A stretch of DNA of 64,000 nucleotides, taken from the NCBI GenBank assembly GCA_964505415.1, contig CAZDHW010000008.1, positions 1 to 64,000 on the forward strand, in the 5' to 3' direction. Each line of letters begins with the position of its first letter. The stretch's first letter is position 1. The notes beneath the pieces are model-generated. The model saw only the letters and a list, made by a program, of their open reading frames with translations, was not told the DNA's origin and did no database searches. The position numbers and the translations under genes were made by a program. Below, in pieces: positions 9,141 to 18,482 of this stretch. This DNA is from DTDR01 sp964505415 (lineage in GTDB: Bacteria; Hydrothermota; Tepidihabitantia; Tepidihabitantales; DTDR01).

Positions 9141-11578
9141 ATTTCCGAGAAATTGAAGAAAAATGGCAAAAAATATGGGAAGAAAGAAAGGTTTTTAAAA
9201 CCCAAAAAGATGGCCGAAAAAAATATTATTGTTTAGTAATGTTTCCTTATCCTTCCGGTGATCTCCATATGGGGCATGTGAAGAACTATGTGATTGGTGA
9301 TGTGATTGCTCGGTATAAAAGACAAACCGGTTATAATGTTTTACACCCCTTTGGTTTTGATGCTTTTGGCCTACCAGCCGAAAATGCGGCGATAATCCAC
9401 GGTATCCATCCTTGGGAATGGACAAAGAATAATATTGAGATATCAAGAAAGCATTTAAAAATGATGGGTATTTCCTATGATTGGGAACGGGAAATAATTA
9501 CTTGCCATGAGAGTTATTATAAATGGAATCAATATTTCTTTATAAAATTCTACGAAAATAATTTAGCCTATCGAAAAAAGGCTTATGTTAATTGGTGTCC
9601 TGGCTGTCAGACAGTTTTGGCTAACGAGCAGGTAGTTGACGGTCGTTGTTATCGCAAAACCTGTCAAAGTGTTATTGAAAAAAAGGAGTTGGAGCAGTGG
9701 TTTTTTAAAATTACCGCTTATGCGGAAAGATTGCTTTCCGATTTAGATAAACTGGATTGGCCAGAAAATGTGAAAATAATGCAAAGAAATTGGATTGGTA
9801 AAAGTGAAGGGGTAGAAGTAGAATTTCCAATTGTTGGTGGTGGCAGTTTAAGAATTTTTACTACCCGCCCGGATACCCTTTTTGGGGTTACTTTTATGGC
9901 GATTGCTCCGGATGCGGAAATTTTAGATGAAGTCATTAAAGGAAGTGGTAAAGAAGCTGAAGTTTTAGAATTTAAAAAAGAAGCTTTAAGAATTTCGGAA
10001 ATTGAAAGAACTGCCATTGGCCGGGAAAAAAGAGGTCTATTTATAAATAGATATGCTATAAATCCATTAACTAATGAAAAAATTCCCATTTTTGTTGCTG
10101 ATTATGTTTTAGCAACTTATGGAACCGGTGCGATAATGGCTGTGCCGGCTCACGACCAAAGGGATTTTGAATTTGCTAAAAAATATAAGTTGCCAATAAA
10201 GATTGTAATTAATCCTTACGGCGAAGAGTTAAAAGTTGAAAATATGGAAAGGGCTTATGAAGGCGAAGGAATAATGGTAAATTCCGGAATATTCACCGGT
10301 TTACCTTCTTCGGAAGGAATAGGAAAAATAACGGAATATCTTTGTGAAAAAGGAATTGGTCAAAGGAAGATAAATTATCGTCTAAAAGATTGGCTGATTT
10401 CTCGGCAGCGATATTGGGGAACACCGATACCGATGATTCATTGTGAAAATTGTGGCATTGTTCCCGAAAAAGAAGAAAATTTGCCAGTGGTGTTGCCGAA
10501 AGATGTAAAAGACTATTTGCCGAAAGGAAAATCGGTCCTTGCTGGAATTGAAGAATTTATTAATACTACCTGTCCAAAATGTGGGGAAAAAGCAAAAAGA
10601 GACCCAGATACCATGGATACCTTCGTTGATTCCTCCTGGTATTTTTTGAGATTTTTAGACCCCCATAACAACGAAAAACCTTTTACTTATGAAGATACTA
10701 AATACTGGTTGCCAATTGATAAATATATTGGTGGCATTGAACACGCCACTGGTCATTTGATATATTTTCGCTTTTTCACAAAAGTTTTGTATGATTTGGG
10801 CTTCTGTGCTTATGATGAACCTTGCTTATCGCTTTTTACTCAAGGGATGGTTTTGTATAAAGGACGGGTAATGTCTTCTTCTCAAAAGCACGGTGTTTGG
10901 GTAGGAGAATTTTTAGAGAAAAATAGTGCCGATATCGCTCGCCTGACAATTTTGTTTGCCGCACCGCCCGAAAAAGATATGGAATGGTCAGAAGATATTG
11001 TCAGTGGTGTAAAAAGATTTTTAGAAAGAACCTGGCGATTATACGCAGCAAATAACTTTAAAGTTTGGGACAAAAAACCAAAGATCTTGGATGAAAAAGA
11101 TAACTACCTTTATATCCGGCTAAACCAGACAATAAAAAAAGTGATTGAAGATATGGAAAATTTCTCTTTTAATACCGCGATTGCGGCTTTGATGGAATTC
11201 CTTAATGATTTATATAAATTTGATAAAAAAAGTGAAGTCTATTATTATTCCCTTTATATTTTTTATCAGCTTCTTTCTCCTTTTGCTCCCCATCTGGCGG
11301 AAGAGATAAACGAAAGATGTGGTTATAAAAATCTCTTAGCAGAAACGCCTTTTCCCGATTATGATAAAAATGCCATCTCCTTTGCTACTATTGAAATTCC
11401 TGTTCAGATTAACGGTAAAGTAAGGGCAAAGATTTTAGTGGCTATTGACGAAAAAGAAGAGAAGATAAAAGAGATGGCCCTTTGTCACGAGAAAATAAAG
11501 GAAATGATTAAAGAGAAAGAGATTTTAAAAATTGTTTATGTGCCTAAAAAGCTGATAAATATTGTTACCAAGGAATAA
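9137..11578 (+). CDS. leuS: Leucyl-tRNA synthetase
   Basis: 813 aa from ATG 9137, with GGGGGGAG just upstream; an earlier TTG at 9122 is less likely. The HIGH motif is HMGH (44-47). The editing (CP1) domain carries TTRPDTLFGVTFMAIAPD (about 236-253) and the GTGAIMAVPAHDQRDFEFA block. Two CxxC-type pairs (CENCG, CPKCG) match the zinc site of bacterial LeuRS. The KMSKS position reads VMSSS (578-582), so both lysines are missing. The length is slightly short of E. coli (860). It charges tRNA-Leu in the cytoplasm. It is co-transcribed with holA. Confidence 0.97.
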   Translation: MNFREIEEKWQKIWEERKVFKTQKDGRKKYYCLVMFPYPSGDLHMGHVKNYVIGDVIARYKRQTGYNVLHPFGFDAFGLPAENAAIIHGIHPWEWTKNNIEISRKHLKMMGISYDWEREIITCHESYYKWNQYFFIKFYENNLAYRKKAYVNWCPGCQTVLANEQVVDGRCYRKTCQSVIEKKELEQWFFKITAYAERLLSDLDKLDWPENVKIMQRNWIGKSEGVEVEFPIVGGGSLRIFTTRPDTLFGVTFMAIAPDAEILDEVIKGSGKEAEVLEFKKEALRISEIERTAIGREKRGLFINRYAINPLTNEKIPIFVADYVLATYGTGAIMAVPAHDQRDFEFAKKYKLPIKIVINPYGEELKVENMERAYEGEGIMVNSGIFTGLPSSEGIGKITEYLCEKGIGQRKINYRLKDWLISRQRYWGTPIPMIHCENCGIVPEKEENLPVVLPKDVKDYLPKGKSVLAGIEEFINTTCPKCGEKAKRDPDTMDTFVDSSWYFLRFLDPHNNEKPFTYEDTKYWLPIDKYIGGIEHATGHLIYFRFFTKVLYDLGFCAYDEPCLSLFTQGMVLYKGRVMSSSQKHGVWVGEFLEKNSADIARLTILFAAPPEKDMEWSEDIVSGVKRFLERTWRLYAANNFKVWDKKPKILDEKDNYLYIRLNQTIKKVIEDMENFSFNTAIAALMEFLNDLYKFDKKSEVYYYSLYIFYQLLSPFAPHLAEEINERCGYKNLLAETPFPDYDKNAISFATIEIPVQINGKVRAKILVAIDEKEEKIKEMALCHEKIKEMIKEKEILKIVYVPKKLINIVTKE

Positions 11579-11581
11579 GTA

Positions 11582-11962
11582 ATGCGGGCAATCTTAATTT
11601 TTCTTTTAGTGATTTTTATTGCGCTTTTAGGCTACTTCTATTTTAATTACAAAGAATTTTTTGCCCAGATAAATAAAGAAGAGATTAATGCGGAACTTTT
11701 AAGTAATAAAGTGATTGCCCTTTACGAAGAGAAATTAAATCGTTTAAAAAATAAAATTGATTCCTTAGAAAATTTTCCTCCGTATAAAAAGAAAGAATTT
11801 ATAGAAGAGATAAAATTGTTAAGGGAAGAGATAAAAAAAGGTGAAAAACTGCTTTCCGAATTAAAAAGGGCAAAAGGTGAAAAAAGGAACGAACTTTATC
11901 GGCTTTGCATCGAAGTTTACCAAAAGGCAAAAGGAAGGTGTGAAATCTTGAAAGAAAAATAA
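11582..11962 (+). CDS. Small single-pass membrane protein with coiled coil
   Basis: 126 aa. One hydrophobic segment (about 3-24) is followed by a Lys/Glu-rich heptad region likely to form a coiled coil (about 30-110). It starts 3 nt after leuS and is probably in the same operon. No family recognised. Confidence 0.65.
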   Translation: MRAILIFLLVIFIALLGYFYFNYKEFFAQINKEEINAELLSNKVIALYEEKLNRLKNKIDSLENFPPYKKKEFIEEIKLLREEIKKGEKLLSELKRAKGEKRNELYRLCIEVYQKAKGRCEILKEK

Positions 11963-11987
11963 AATTAAAAATTAAAATTAAAATTTA

Positions 11988-12809
11988 ATGAAGAGAAATT
12001 TGATTTTAATCTATTATGAATTTTTGAAATTGACAAAAATCTGGCTTGCCTATCCAATCATTTTCCTTTTTTTTACTGTTTTTCCATTAATTTGGGTTTT
12101 ACCTTTTATCTTTCAAGGAAAGGCTTTGGTTGGTAGTTTTTCATCAATACCTTTTAAAGAATTAACTGGGACCGAAAATTATTTAGCCTTTTTACTTCTT
12201 GGCTCAATTGTTTCTACCTATGTCTTTTCTGGTCTTTGGGGCGTTGGCAATTCTTTAAGAGAAGAGACCTATTGGGGAACCTTAGAATATCTAATTCTTT
12301 CACCAGCCAATCCCTTGATTGTTTTAATCGGTAAGACTTTAACGGAATTTATTTATGCCACAATAACCGTTATTATTCAAGCCTTAATAATTGTGATAAT
12401 TTTGAATGTCAAAGTTACCCTAATAAAATTATTGCCAGTAATCTTAATAATCTTACTTCTCTTAATTGGCTTTTACGGTTTTGCGATTGCCTTTGCTGGT
12501 TTTACTTTATTATTAAAGGAAGTAGAAGGTTGGATAAGAACCTTAGAATGGGTATTTTATCTTTTCTCACCAATTAGATATCCGGTAGAGATAAATCCGA
12601 TAACAAAATTTATTAGTAGTTTTATTCCCCTCACTTATGCCTTAGTAGCCATTAGAGCGATTATCTTGTTAAACAAAAATATTCTTTCCCTTAAAAATAT
12701 TCTCTTAATCTTAGGCATAATTGATATCTTTTTAATTATAATTGCCATTTTTCTCTTTAAATTCTTAGAGAAAAAGACAAGAGAATTAGGAACGATTGGG
12801 GGTTATTAA
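11988..12809 (+). CDS. ABC-2 type transporter permease
   Basis: 273 aa with six predicted membrane helices. The central ETYWGTLEYLILSP block is the ABC2_membrane signature, as in drug or polysaccharide exporters. It is paralogous to the next gene, to which it is fused by TAAATG spacing, so the two probably form a heterodimeric permease. No ABC ATPase gene lies next to the pair, which is unusual. The substrate is unknown. Confidence 0.85.
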   Translation: MKRNLILIYYEFLKLTKIWLAYPIIFLFFTVFPLIWVLPFIFQGKALVGSFSSIPFKELTGTENYLAFLLLGSIVSTYVFSGLWGVGNSLREETYWGTLEYLILSPANPLIVLIGKTLTEFIYATITVIIQALIIVIILNVKVTLIKLLPVILIILLLLIGFYGFAIAFAGFTLLLKEVEGWIRTLEWVFYLFSPIRYPVEINPITKFISSFIPLTYALVAIRAIILLNKNILSLKNILLILGIIDIFLIIIAIFLFKFLEKKTRELGTIGGY

Positions 12810-13637
12810 ATGTTTTTAAAATATTTAAAGGCAATTTGGGCGGAAAATGTAAAAGAATGGAAGATTGAACTTTCTTATAAAGCCGATTTTTTAAGGACCT
12901 TTATTGACCCGATTGTCTATCTTTTACCTTATTTACTTTATGGACAGGCAATTGTGGGTGGTCGATTTTCCGGTCAATTAGAAAAATTAACGGGCATTTC
13001 CGATATTATTTCCTTTATTTTACTTGGTTATATTTTTATCGGTTTTATGAATATGGCTTTATGGGCAATGGGATTTTCTTTAAGAAAAGAGCAATATTAT
13101 GGAACCTTAGAACAGGTTTTTGCTACCCCAGTTCCTCGATGGGTTTTTACCTTAGGGATGGCACTCCATTCAACCCTTCACCAGACATTAATTTTGTTAT
13201 TTCAGATTATCTTTGTCAGTTTAATTTTCCGTTTATATTTCAATATTTCGGGTATTCTTCCTTCTTTAGTGGCAATTGCCTTAATGCTTTTATCCCTTTA
13301 TGGTTTTGGTATGATGGTTGCTGGCTTAACTTTGACTTTAAAGCAAGGTTGGCTTATCTCTGAAGCTTTATCCGGGATAATGATGGTGATTACTCCCATT
13401 GCCTATCCATTAGCAATTTTACCCATCTTTTTAAAAAAACTTTCCTATTTTGTTCCTACCACTTACGGAATTATTGCCACCCGCCATTTTTTATTAAAAG
13501 AAAATTTAGATTTTCCTTTATCAGTGATTTATTTTAGATTATTCTTATTAACAATAATTTGGCTTTTCTTTGGTTTGATTGTCTTTTATATAATTGATAA
13601 AAAGGTAAGAAAGAGCGGTACTTTGCATACTTATTAA
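12810..13637 (+). CDS. ABC-2 type transporter permease (partner)
   Basis: 275 aa with six predicted membrane helices. KEQYYGTLEQVFATPVPR is the equivalent of the YWGTLEYLILSPANP block in the preceding gene, and the C-terminus (VRKSGTLHTY) matches the other's TRELGTIGGY. The start directly follows the upstream stop. It probably pairs with the upstream permease. The ATP-binding partner must be encoded elsewhere. Confidence 0.85.
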   Translation: MFLKYLKAIWAENVKEWKIELSYKADFLRTFIDPIVYLLPYLLYGQAIVGGRFSGQLEKLTGISDIISFILLGYIFIGFMNMALWAMGFSLRKEQYYGTLEQVFATPVPRWVFTLGMALHSTLHQTLILLFQIIFVSLIFRLYFNISGILPSLVAIALMLLSLYGFGMMVAGLTLTLKQGWLISEALSGIMMVITPIAYPLAILPIFLKKLSYFVPTTYGIIATRHFLLKENLDFPLSVIYFRLFLLTIIWLFFGLIVFYIIDKKVRKSGTLHTY

Positions 13638-14160
13638 AAAGACAGTAAACATCAGATATAACTATGGTAATAGTAGGTGCCAAGAAAATGGTTTTAAGGT
13701 AGGTGTTGGAAATGGTTATATTAAATTGGGTAAAAATAAGTCTATTAATAAGATAAAAAAGGCATATAATGATTGAAAATCATATAAATTTTAAGTATAC
13801 TTTTAAAAGGCAATTATTGAAAGGGAAGGGGAGGCATTCCCTGGACGGTCGGGTTATTAAAAGGGATGTTTTTTCTTTTTGACAATTCCAAGAGAGGTTA
13901 AGGACTTACTTTTAGTTTACATAATGCTTCTTAAAGAAAGTGAGAAGTTTAATATAAGAAAAACTTAAGCCGGAAAATTATAATTTAAGATGGAATGAGA
14001 CGATAAAAAAGTTATTGTGGGATTTATTTTTTTATTTAAAGACAAAGATTTTAGAGAGATTAAAAAGACGATTATTTTATTCTGATGCAAAAATTTTTCC
14101 ATTAAGAGCAGGTCTAATAAATGGTAAATAAGATTTTTTTAATTGATTAAAAATAAAATA
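13638..14160 (+). pseudogene. Gene debris, family not identified
   Basis: There is no intact gene. Several short open stretches follow one another in shifting frames. One reads KKTVNIRYNYGNSRCQENGF and on to a stop at about 13776. A second begins at about 13769 and includes GRVIKRDVF. A third includes IPREVKDLLLVYIML near 13890. A fourth includes WNETIKKLLWDLFFYLKTKI and ends NGK at about 14130. This suggests a decayed coding sequence, possibly mobile, but I cannot name the family. A small GC-rich hairpin (ATTCCC..ggacggtcggg) sits near 13830-13855. Confidence 0.35.
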
Positions 14161-14168
14161 GATATTTA

Positions 14169-14196
14169 TTGACTTTTTTGTAAAAATTTCTATACT
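14169..14196 (+). promoter_or_regulatory. Promoter of the tandem lipoprotein genes
   Basis: TTGACT (14169-14174), 16-bp spacer, TATACT (14191-14196). The leader of about 30 nt contains AAGGAGG before ATG 14234. Confidence 0.7.
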
Positions 14197-14233
14197 TTTT
14201 CAATGTTTAATAATCCAATTAAGGAGGAAAAAA

Positions 14234-14911
14234 ATGAAAAAAGCGGCATTTTTTATTTTTTTAATCTTTTTAGCTTGCTCACTCTTTAAAAAGGAAGAAG
14301 AGGTTATGCCTTTAGAAGTTGACAATTGGTGGGCTTATCAGGTTACTACTCAAGGTAAAATGATGCCTAAGGAAATTCTCAAAGCCTTTAAAAAATTCTC
14401 TTCACCAGGTACTTATATTGACACGATGAGAATAATTGGTAAACAGACGATAGAAGGGGTTGATGGTTATGTTAATTATTCAACTTATAATGAAGATACC
14501 ACTGGAATATTTTATTACAAAAATGATTATCTTTGGTATTATTATCCAGATGAGAAAATAAGCGAAAAGGTATTTCCCCAAAAACCAAAGATTGGTGATA
14601 GTTGGGTTGGCTATGAAGAGAAAGAAGATATTGGTGATTGGGATATGGACGGAATAAATGATTCAATGGCAATAAAGACTGAATATACAATTATTAGTAA
14701 AGAGAATATTAATGTAATTGCTGGTAGTTTTAAAGATGCCTACCGTACACAAATAGTTGCCAGCGTAAAAGTTTGGTATTCCAGTAGTAATCAATGGCAG
14801 ACGGAGGCTGCTTTAACCGGCACTATATGGTTAAAAACTAATGTGGGTATATTAAAAATGGAAATTCCTGAGTTTGAAACTCAGGAGCTTATGGCTTATA
14901 AAGTGAAGTAA
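14234..14911 (+). CDS. Lipoprotein, first of a tandem pair
   Basis: 225 aa. A lipoprotein signal with lipobox FLAC (Cys about 16) is followed by SLFKKEEEVMPLEVDNWW. A beta-rich domain has DTMRIIGKQTIEGVDGY, FYYKNDYLW and FPQKPKIGDSW blocks. The next gene repeats all of these, so the two arose by duplication. It is presumably anchored in a membrane facing the periplasm or surface. The family is common in this type of genome but has no assigned function. Strong SD. Confidence 0.75.
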   Translation: MKKAAFFIFLIFLACSLFKKEEEVMPLEVDNWWAYQVTTQGKMMPKEILKAFKKFSSPGTYIDTMRIIGKQTIEGVDGYVNYSTYNEDTTGIFYYKNDYLWYYYPDEKISEKVFPQKPKIGDSWVGYEEKEDIGDWDMDGINDSMAIKTEYTIISKENINVIAGSFKDAYRTQIVASVKVWYSSSNQWQTEAALTGTIWLKTNVGILKMEIPEFETQELMAYKVK

Positions 14912-14983
14912 TTTTTTTATCTCTTAAAAGAGATAAGGGCTTGGTTTAAGATAATTAATATTTAAAATTAAAAAGGAGGGAAG

Positions 14984-15676
14984 ATGAAAAAAATATTATT
15001 CTTGGCTTTTCTTATTATCTTTTCTTGCTCACTTTTCAAAAAAGAAAAGGAAGAGGTAATGCCTTTAGCGGTTGATAATTTTTGGGTTTATCAATATCTT
15101 GAGGAAAAAACTTTTAAGAAAGGAAGTTCTTTGCCCAGATATTTCTTAAGAAGTTTAAGCAATTTATCACAGTCAGAGATTGATACCTTAAAATTGGTTG
15201 CTAAAGAGAGTATTGAAGGGGTTGATGGCTATGTTGGCTTTTCTACTTTAGAAGAAGATACCTTAGGAATATTTTATTACCAGAATGATTATCTTTGGCT
15301 CTATTCTTATGATGAGGAATTAAGTATGAAGCTCTTTCCGCAAAAGCCAAATATTGGTGATAAATGGATTTCTTACGAGGATAAAAGAAAAACAACGGAT
15401 TTTGATGGCGACGGTAAAGAAGATTCAATAAATTTTATTTATGAAGATTCAATAATTGGTAAGGAAGAAGTTTCGGTTCCCGTTGGTAATTTTAAAGATT
15501 GTTATCGGGTTGAAGAGAAAGAGATTTATAAAAGGTGGTATTCAACTAATGGTCAATGGAAAATTGAAGCTACTGAAGTTTTTCGTTATTCTTGGGTAAA
15601 AATGGGTATTGGATTTGTAAAAATAGAAATACCGGAAGAAGGGACTTACGAATTAATCGTTTACCAGATAAAATAG
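14984..15676 (+). CDS. Lipoprotein, second of a tandem pair
   Basis: 230 aa with lipobox IFSC, then SLFKKEKEEVMPLAVDNFW. It is alignable over its full length with the preceding gene (DTLKLVAKESIEGVDGY, FYYQNDYLW, FPQKPNIGDKW). It has its own AAGGAGG site. The 72-nt spacer holds the palindrome TTATCTCTTAAAAGAGATAA (about 14918-14937), which lacks a T-run on this strand. The gene abuts pdxA without a gap. Function unknown. Confidence 0.75.
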   Translation: MKKILFLAFLIIFSCSLFKKEKEEVMPLAVDNFWVYQYLEEKTFKKGSSLPRYFLRSLSNLSQSEIDTLKLVAKESIEGVDGYVGFSTLEEDTLGIFYYQNDYLWLYSYDEELSMKLFPQKPNIGDKWISYEDKRKTTDFDGDGKEDSINFIYEDSIIGKEEVSVPVGNFKDCYRVEEKEIYKRWYSTNGQWKIEATEVFRYSWVKMGIGFVKIEIPEEGTYELIVYQIK

Positions 15677-16594
15677 TTGCTTTTAATAACCTTAGGCGAG
15701 ATTTCGGGAATTGGTCCAGAAATTACTTTAAAGGCAATAAGATATTTTCCGCCGGAAAAGATAAAAATAATTGGCTCTTTTGGTATTTTAGAAAAGACAA
15801 AGAGAAAATTAAAATTAGCTATTGATTTTGAACCTTATCTTTTAAACTTAGTCAAAGATACTGATTTCTCTTTCGGAAAACCAACAGAAAAAACTGCTAA
15901 ATATGCCTTAGAATCCTTAACAGTTGCCCTTTCTTTGATAAAAGAAAAAAAAGCCTTGGGGATAATAACCGCTCCCATTTGTAAAGATAATTTAAGAAAA
16001 ATTGGTTTTTCTTATCCCGGTCATACCGAATTTTTTGCCGAAAATTTTAAAATAAAAAAATATACCCTTTTGGCTTATACAAAATATTTTAAGGTTTGTT
16101 TTGTTACTTTGCACTTACCACTTTTTTTGGTAAAAAAAGAACTTGGTGTAGAAAAAATTTTTCATACTGCTTATTTACTTTATCAATTTCTTAATAAGAT
16201 TGAAGGGATAAAAAGACCAAAAATTCTCTTCTTCTCCTTCAATCCTCATCTTTTTGAATTTTCTTTGGGTGAAGAGGAGATGATAAAAAAAGCGATAAGA
16301 AGATTAAAAAGATTTCCGGGAGATTATGATATCAAACCAGCCGACACTTTACCTTATCTTTTAGGAAATTATGATGGTTTTGTTGCTTTGTACCATGACC
16401 AAGGAATGATACCAGCAAAACTCTTGAGCCTTGGAAAAGGAGTAAATATTACCTTAGGATTACCTTTTATTAGAACTTCCCCTCTTCATGGTGCCGGTTT
16501 AGATATTGCTGGAAAAAATCTTGCGGAAGAAAAAAGTATGGTGATGGCAATAAGATTGGCTCTTAAATGGTATAAAAAATTTTATAAGTTATAA
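15677..16594 (+). CDS. pdxA: 4-hydroxythreonine-4-phosphate dehydrogenase (PdxA)
   Basis: 305 aa from TTG directly after the upstream stop. LGEISGIGPEI near the N-terminus corresponds to the family's GDPAGIGPE. TAPICKDNLRKIGFSYPGHTEF carries the first metal-ligand His region. ALYHDQGMIP and the FIRTSPLHGAGLDIAGK tail complete the signature. It is somewhat shorter than the typical 330 aa. It oxidises 4-phosphohydroxy-threonine in pyridoxal-phosphate synthesis; no pdxJ is visible here. Its 3' end overlaps the convergent rsmG by 13 nt. Confidence 0.9.
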   Translation: MLLITLGEISGIGPEITLKAIRYFPPEKIKIIGSFGILEKTKRKLKLAIDFEPYLLNLVKDTDFSFGKPTEKTAKYALESLTVALSLIKEKKALGIITAPICKDNLRKIGFSYPGHTEFFAENFKIKKYTLLAYTKYFKVCFVTLHLPLFLVKKELGVEKIFHTAYLLYQFLNKIEGIKRPKILFFSFNPHLFEFSLGEEEMIKKAIRRLKRFPGDYDIKPADTLPYLLGNYDGFVALYHDQGMIPAKLLSLGKGVNITLGLPFIRTSPLHGAGLDIAGKNLAEEKSMVMAIRLALKWYKKFYKL

Positions 16595-17250
16595 GCGTCT
16601 ACTTTCTCTAAAATCAATAGACTCCTTACCAATCGGATATGTTCGTAACGAAATTTTACAATATCTTTCTTTTGGTATCCGGTTCGGGCTAAAAGCTTTT
16701 CGCTTTCTTTTAACTCCCTTTCAATCACCTTTGTTTTTTTATAAAGAATAAGCATATTCGGTTTTAGATTATTCTCCTTACTTTGAAGCCATTTTAAAGT
16801 CTTTCTTAAAGGCGCAACCAAGCGAGAGATAAGGATATCAAATTTTATATTTTTAATCTCTTCCAATCGTTGATTGAGAACATAGCAATCTTTTAAATCC
16901 AATTCGAGGACAACCTTTTCTAAAAAAACGGCTTTTTTATGTTTTGATTCAATAAGATATACTTTTAAATCCGGACGAAAGATTCTGATAATAACACCGG
17001 GAAAGCCGGCACCGCTACCTAAATCGGCCACAGTTTTATTTTCTGGTAAGAGCTTGGTAACTACGGCTGAATCAACAAAATGGTATTTTATTAATCTTTC
17101 CGTGTCTTTTAAAGAATAAAGATTAAGCCTTTCCCGTTCACTTAAAAGGAGTTTATGATATTTTACCAGTTTTTCTAATTTCTCATCGTCTAAAAAAATT
17201 CCGAAGGAGGCGAGAATTTTGTCAAACTGGCTCCAGGTTATGTCCGCCAT
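16582..17250 (-). CDS. rsmG: 16S rRNA m7G527 methyltransferase (RsmG)
   Basis: 222 aa. RERLNLYSLKD and the SAM-binding ADLGSGAGFPGVIIRIFRP block, followed by LIESKHKKAVFLEKV and ISRLVAPLRKTLKWL, are diagnostic of RsmG (GidB). It methylates G527 in the 530 loop of 16S rRNA. It starts directly after the stop of the upstream LivJ-like gene, so the two are co-transcribed. Confidence 0.93.
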   Translation of the reverse strand: MADITWSQFDKILASFGIFLDDEKLEKLVKYHKLLLSERERLNLYSLKDTERLIKYHFVDSAVVTKLLPENKTVADLGSGAGFPGVIIRIFRPDLKVYLIESKHKKAVFLEKVVLELDLKDCYVLNQRLEEIKNIKFDILISRLVAPLRKTLKWLQSKENNLKPNMLILYKKTKVIERELKESEKLLARTGYQKKDIVKFRYEHIRLVRSLLILEKVDAYNL

Positions 17251-18387
17251 TTACGGATGGATGGTAGTCACATAGGTTGCTTTACCATTTTTATATTGCA
17301 TAATTACTGCATCCTTTATTGGATTACCATTTTCGTCAAAAACAATCTTGCCGGAGACAGTATTAAACTCTTTTATATTTTCTAAGGCTTCCCTTATCTT
17401 ATCCGGTTCAAAAGAGTTTGCTTTGATGATTGCTGTCAAAAGTAAATTAGTAGCATCGTAAGCCAAAGTGGCTAAGGCATCAGGGACTTTACCGTATCTT
17501 TCTTGATATTTTTTCACCCATTCCTGGACTTCCTTTCTTGGGTCTTCGGGTGAATAATGGTTGGTGAAATAGCCTCCTTCAATTGCTTCGCCAGCAATTT
17601 TGATAATATCGGGTGAATCCCAACCATCACCACCCATTAAAATAGATTTTATTCCCAATTGCCTTGCCTGTTTGGCAATCAAACCAACTTTCGTATAATA
17701 ATCGGGTAAAAAGAGGATGTCAGGATTAAGTTGCTTTACCTTCGTTAACAAAGCGGAAAAATCAACATCATCTTTGGAATAAGATTCAAAAAGTAAAACC
17801 TTGCCACCCCCTTCTTCAAAAGATGCTTTAAAATATTCTGCCAATCCTTTCACATAGTCATTACCAACATCATAAAGAATAGCGGCGGTTTTTTTATTTA
17901 GATTTTTTAAGGCAAAAGTTGCGGCTACCTTTCCTTGGAAAGGGTCGATAAAACAAGCCCGAAAAACATATTTTTTCCTTGTTCCGTCTTCCCTTACAGT
18001 TACCTTCGGATTGGTTGATGTTGGGGTAATCATCACAATTTTTGCCTGCTCACAAATTTCCGAAACCGGAATTGACGCCTTAGAAGCCACTGAGCCGATA
18101 ATTGCCTTTACCTTATCCTGATTAATTAGTTTGTAAGCCGCATTAGCCGCTTCGGTTGGGTCATTTTTATCATCACAAATAACATATTCAATCTTCTTAT
18201 TTAAAATCCCGCCTTTCTGATTGGCTTCTTCAATTGCTAATAAGAAGGCATTTTTTACCGATTCACCAAAGGTTTTAACATCACCAGTTAAAGGAGCAAT
18301 CAAACCAATTTTTAACTTTTCTCCTTTTTCACAAAAAAATATTAATGTTGAGAAAAGAATTAACAAAGAGTATAAAAATTTTCTCAT
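17251..18387 (-). CDS. LivJ-type branched-chain amino-acid/amide ABC substrate-binding lipoprotein
   Basis: 378 aa. The signal ends in a lipobox-like FFC (Cys 19) followed by EKGEKLKIGLIAPLTGDVKT. It matches the type I periplasmic-binding family (Peripla_BP_6): GGILNKKIEYVICDDKNDP, AIIGSVASKASIPVSEI and ITPTSTNP. It captures an amino acid or amide for an ABC importer. No liv permease or ATPase gene is adjacent, so the partner is elsewhere. GGAGG precedes the start. The gene diverges from pgsB. Confidence 0.88.
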   Translation of the reverse strand: MRKFLYSLLILFSTLIFFCEKGEKLKIGLIAPLTGDVKTFGESVKNAFLLAIEEANQKGGILNKKIEYVICDDKNDPTEAANAAYKLINQDKVKAIIGSVASKASIPVSEICEQAKIVMITPTSTNPKVTVREDGTRKKYVFRACFIDPFQGKVAATFALKNLNKKTAAILYDVGNDYVKGLAEYFKASFEEGGGKVLLFESYSKDDVDFSALLTKVKQLNPDILFLPDYYTKVGLIAKQARQLGIKSILMGGDGWDSPDIIKIAGEAIEGGYFTNHYSPEDPRKEVQEWVKKYQERYGKVPDALATLAYDATNLLLTAIIKANSFEPDKIREALENIKEFNTVSGKIVFDENGNPIKDAVIMQYKNGKATYVTTIHP

Positions 18388-18446
18388 TTTAACCTCCCAT
18401 TAAAATATAATAATAATGATGATTAGCCAAAAATCAATAATTTTAA

Positions 18447-18474
18447 TTGAAAATGGCATAAATTTTGATATAAT
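18447..18474 (+). promoter_or_regulatory. Promoter of the poly-gamma-glutamate cluster
   Basis: TTGAAA (18447-18452), 16-bp spacer, TATAAT (18469-18474). The pgsB ATG follows 8 nt later with no Shine-Dalgarno sequence, so the mRNA is predicted to be leaderless. Confidence 0.65.
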
Positions 18475-18482
18475 AATTATCA

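Noticed and set aside
11963..11987. AAATT-type tandem repeat before the first permease
   Set aside because: A short simple-sequence run expected in AT-rich spacer DNA.
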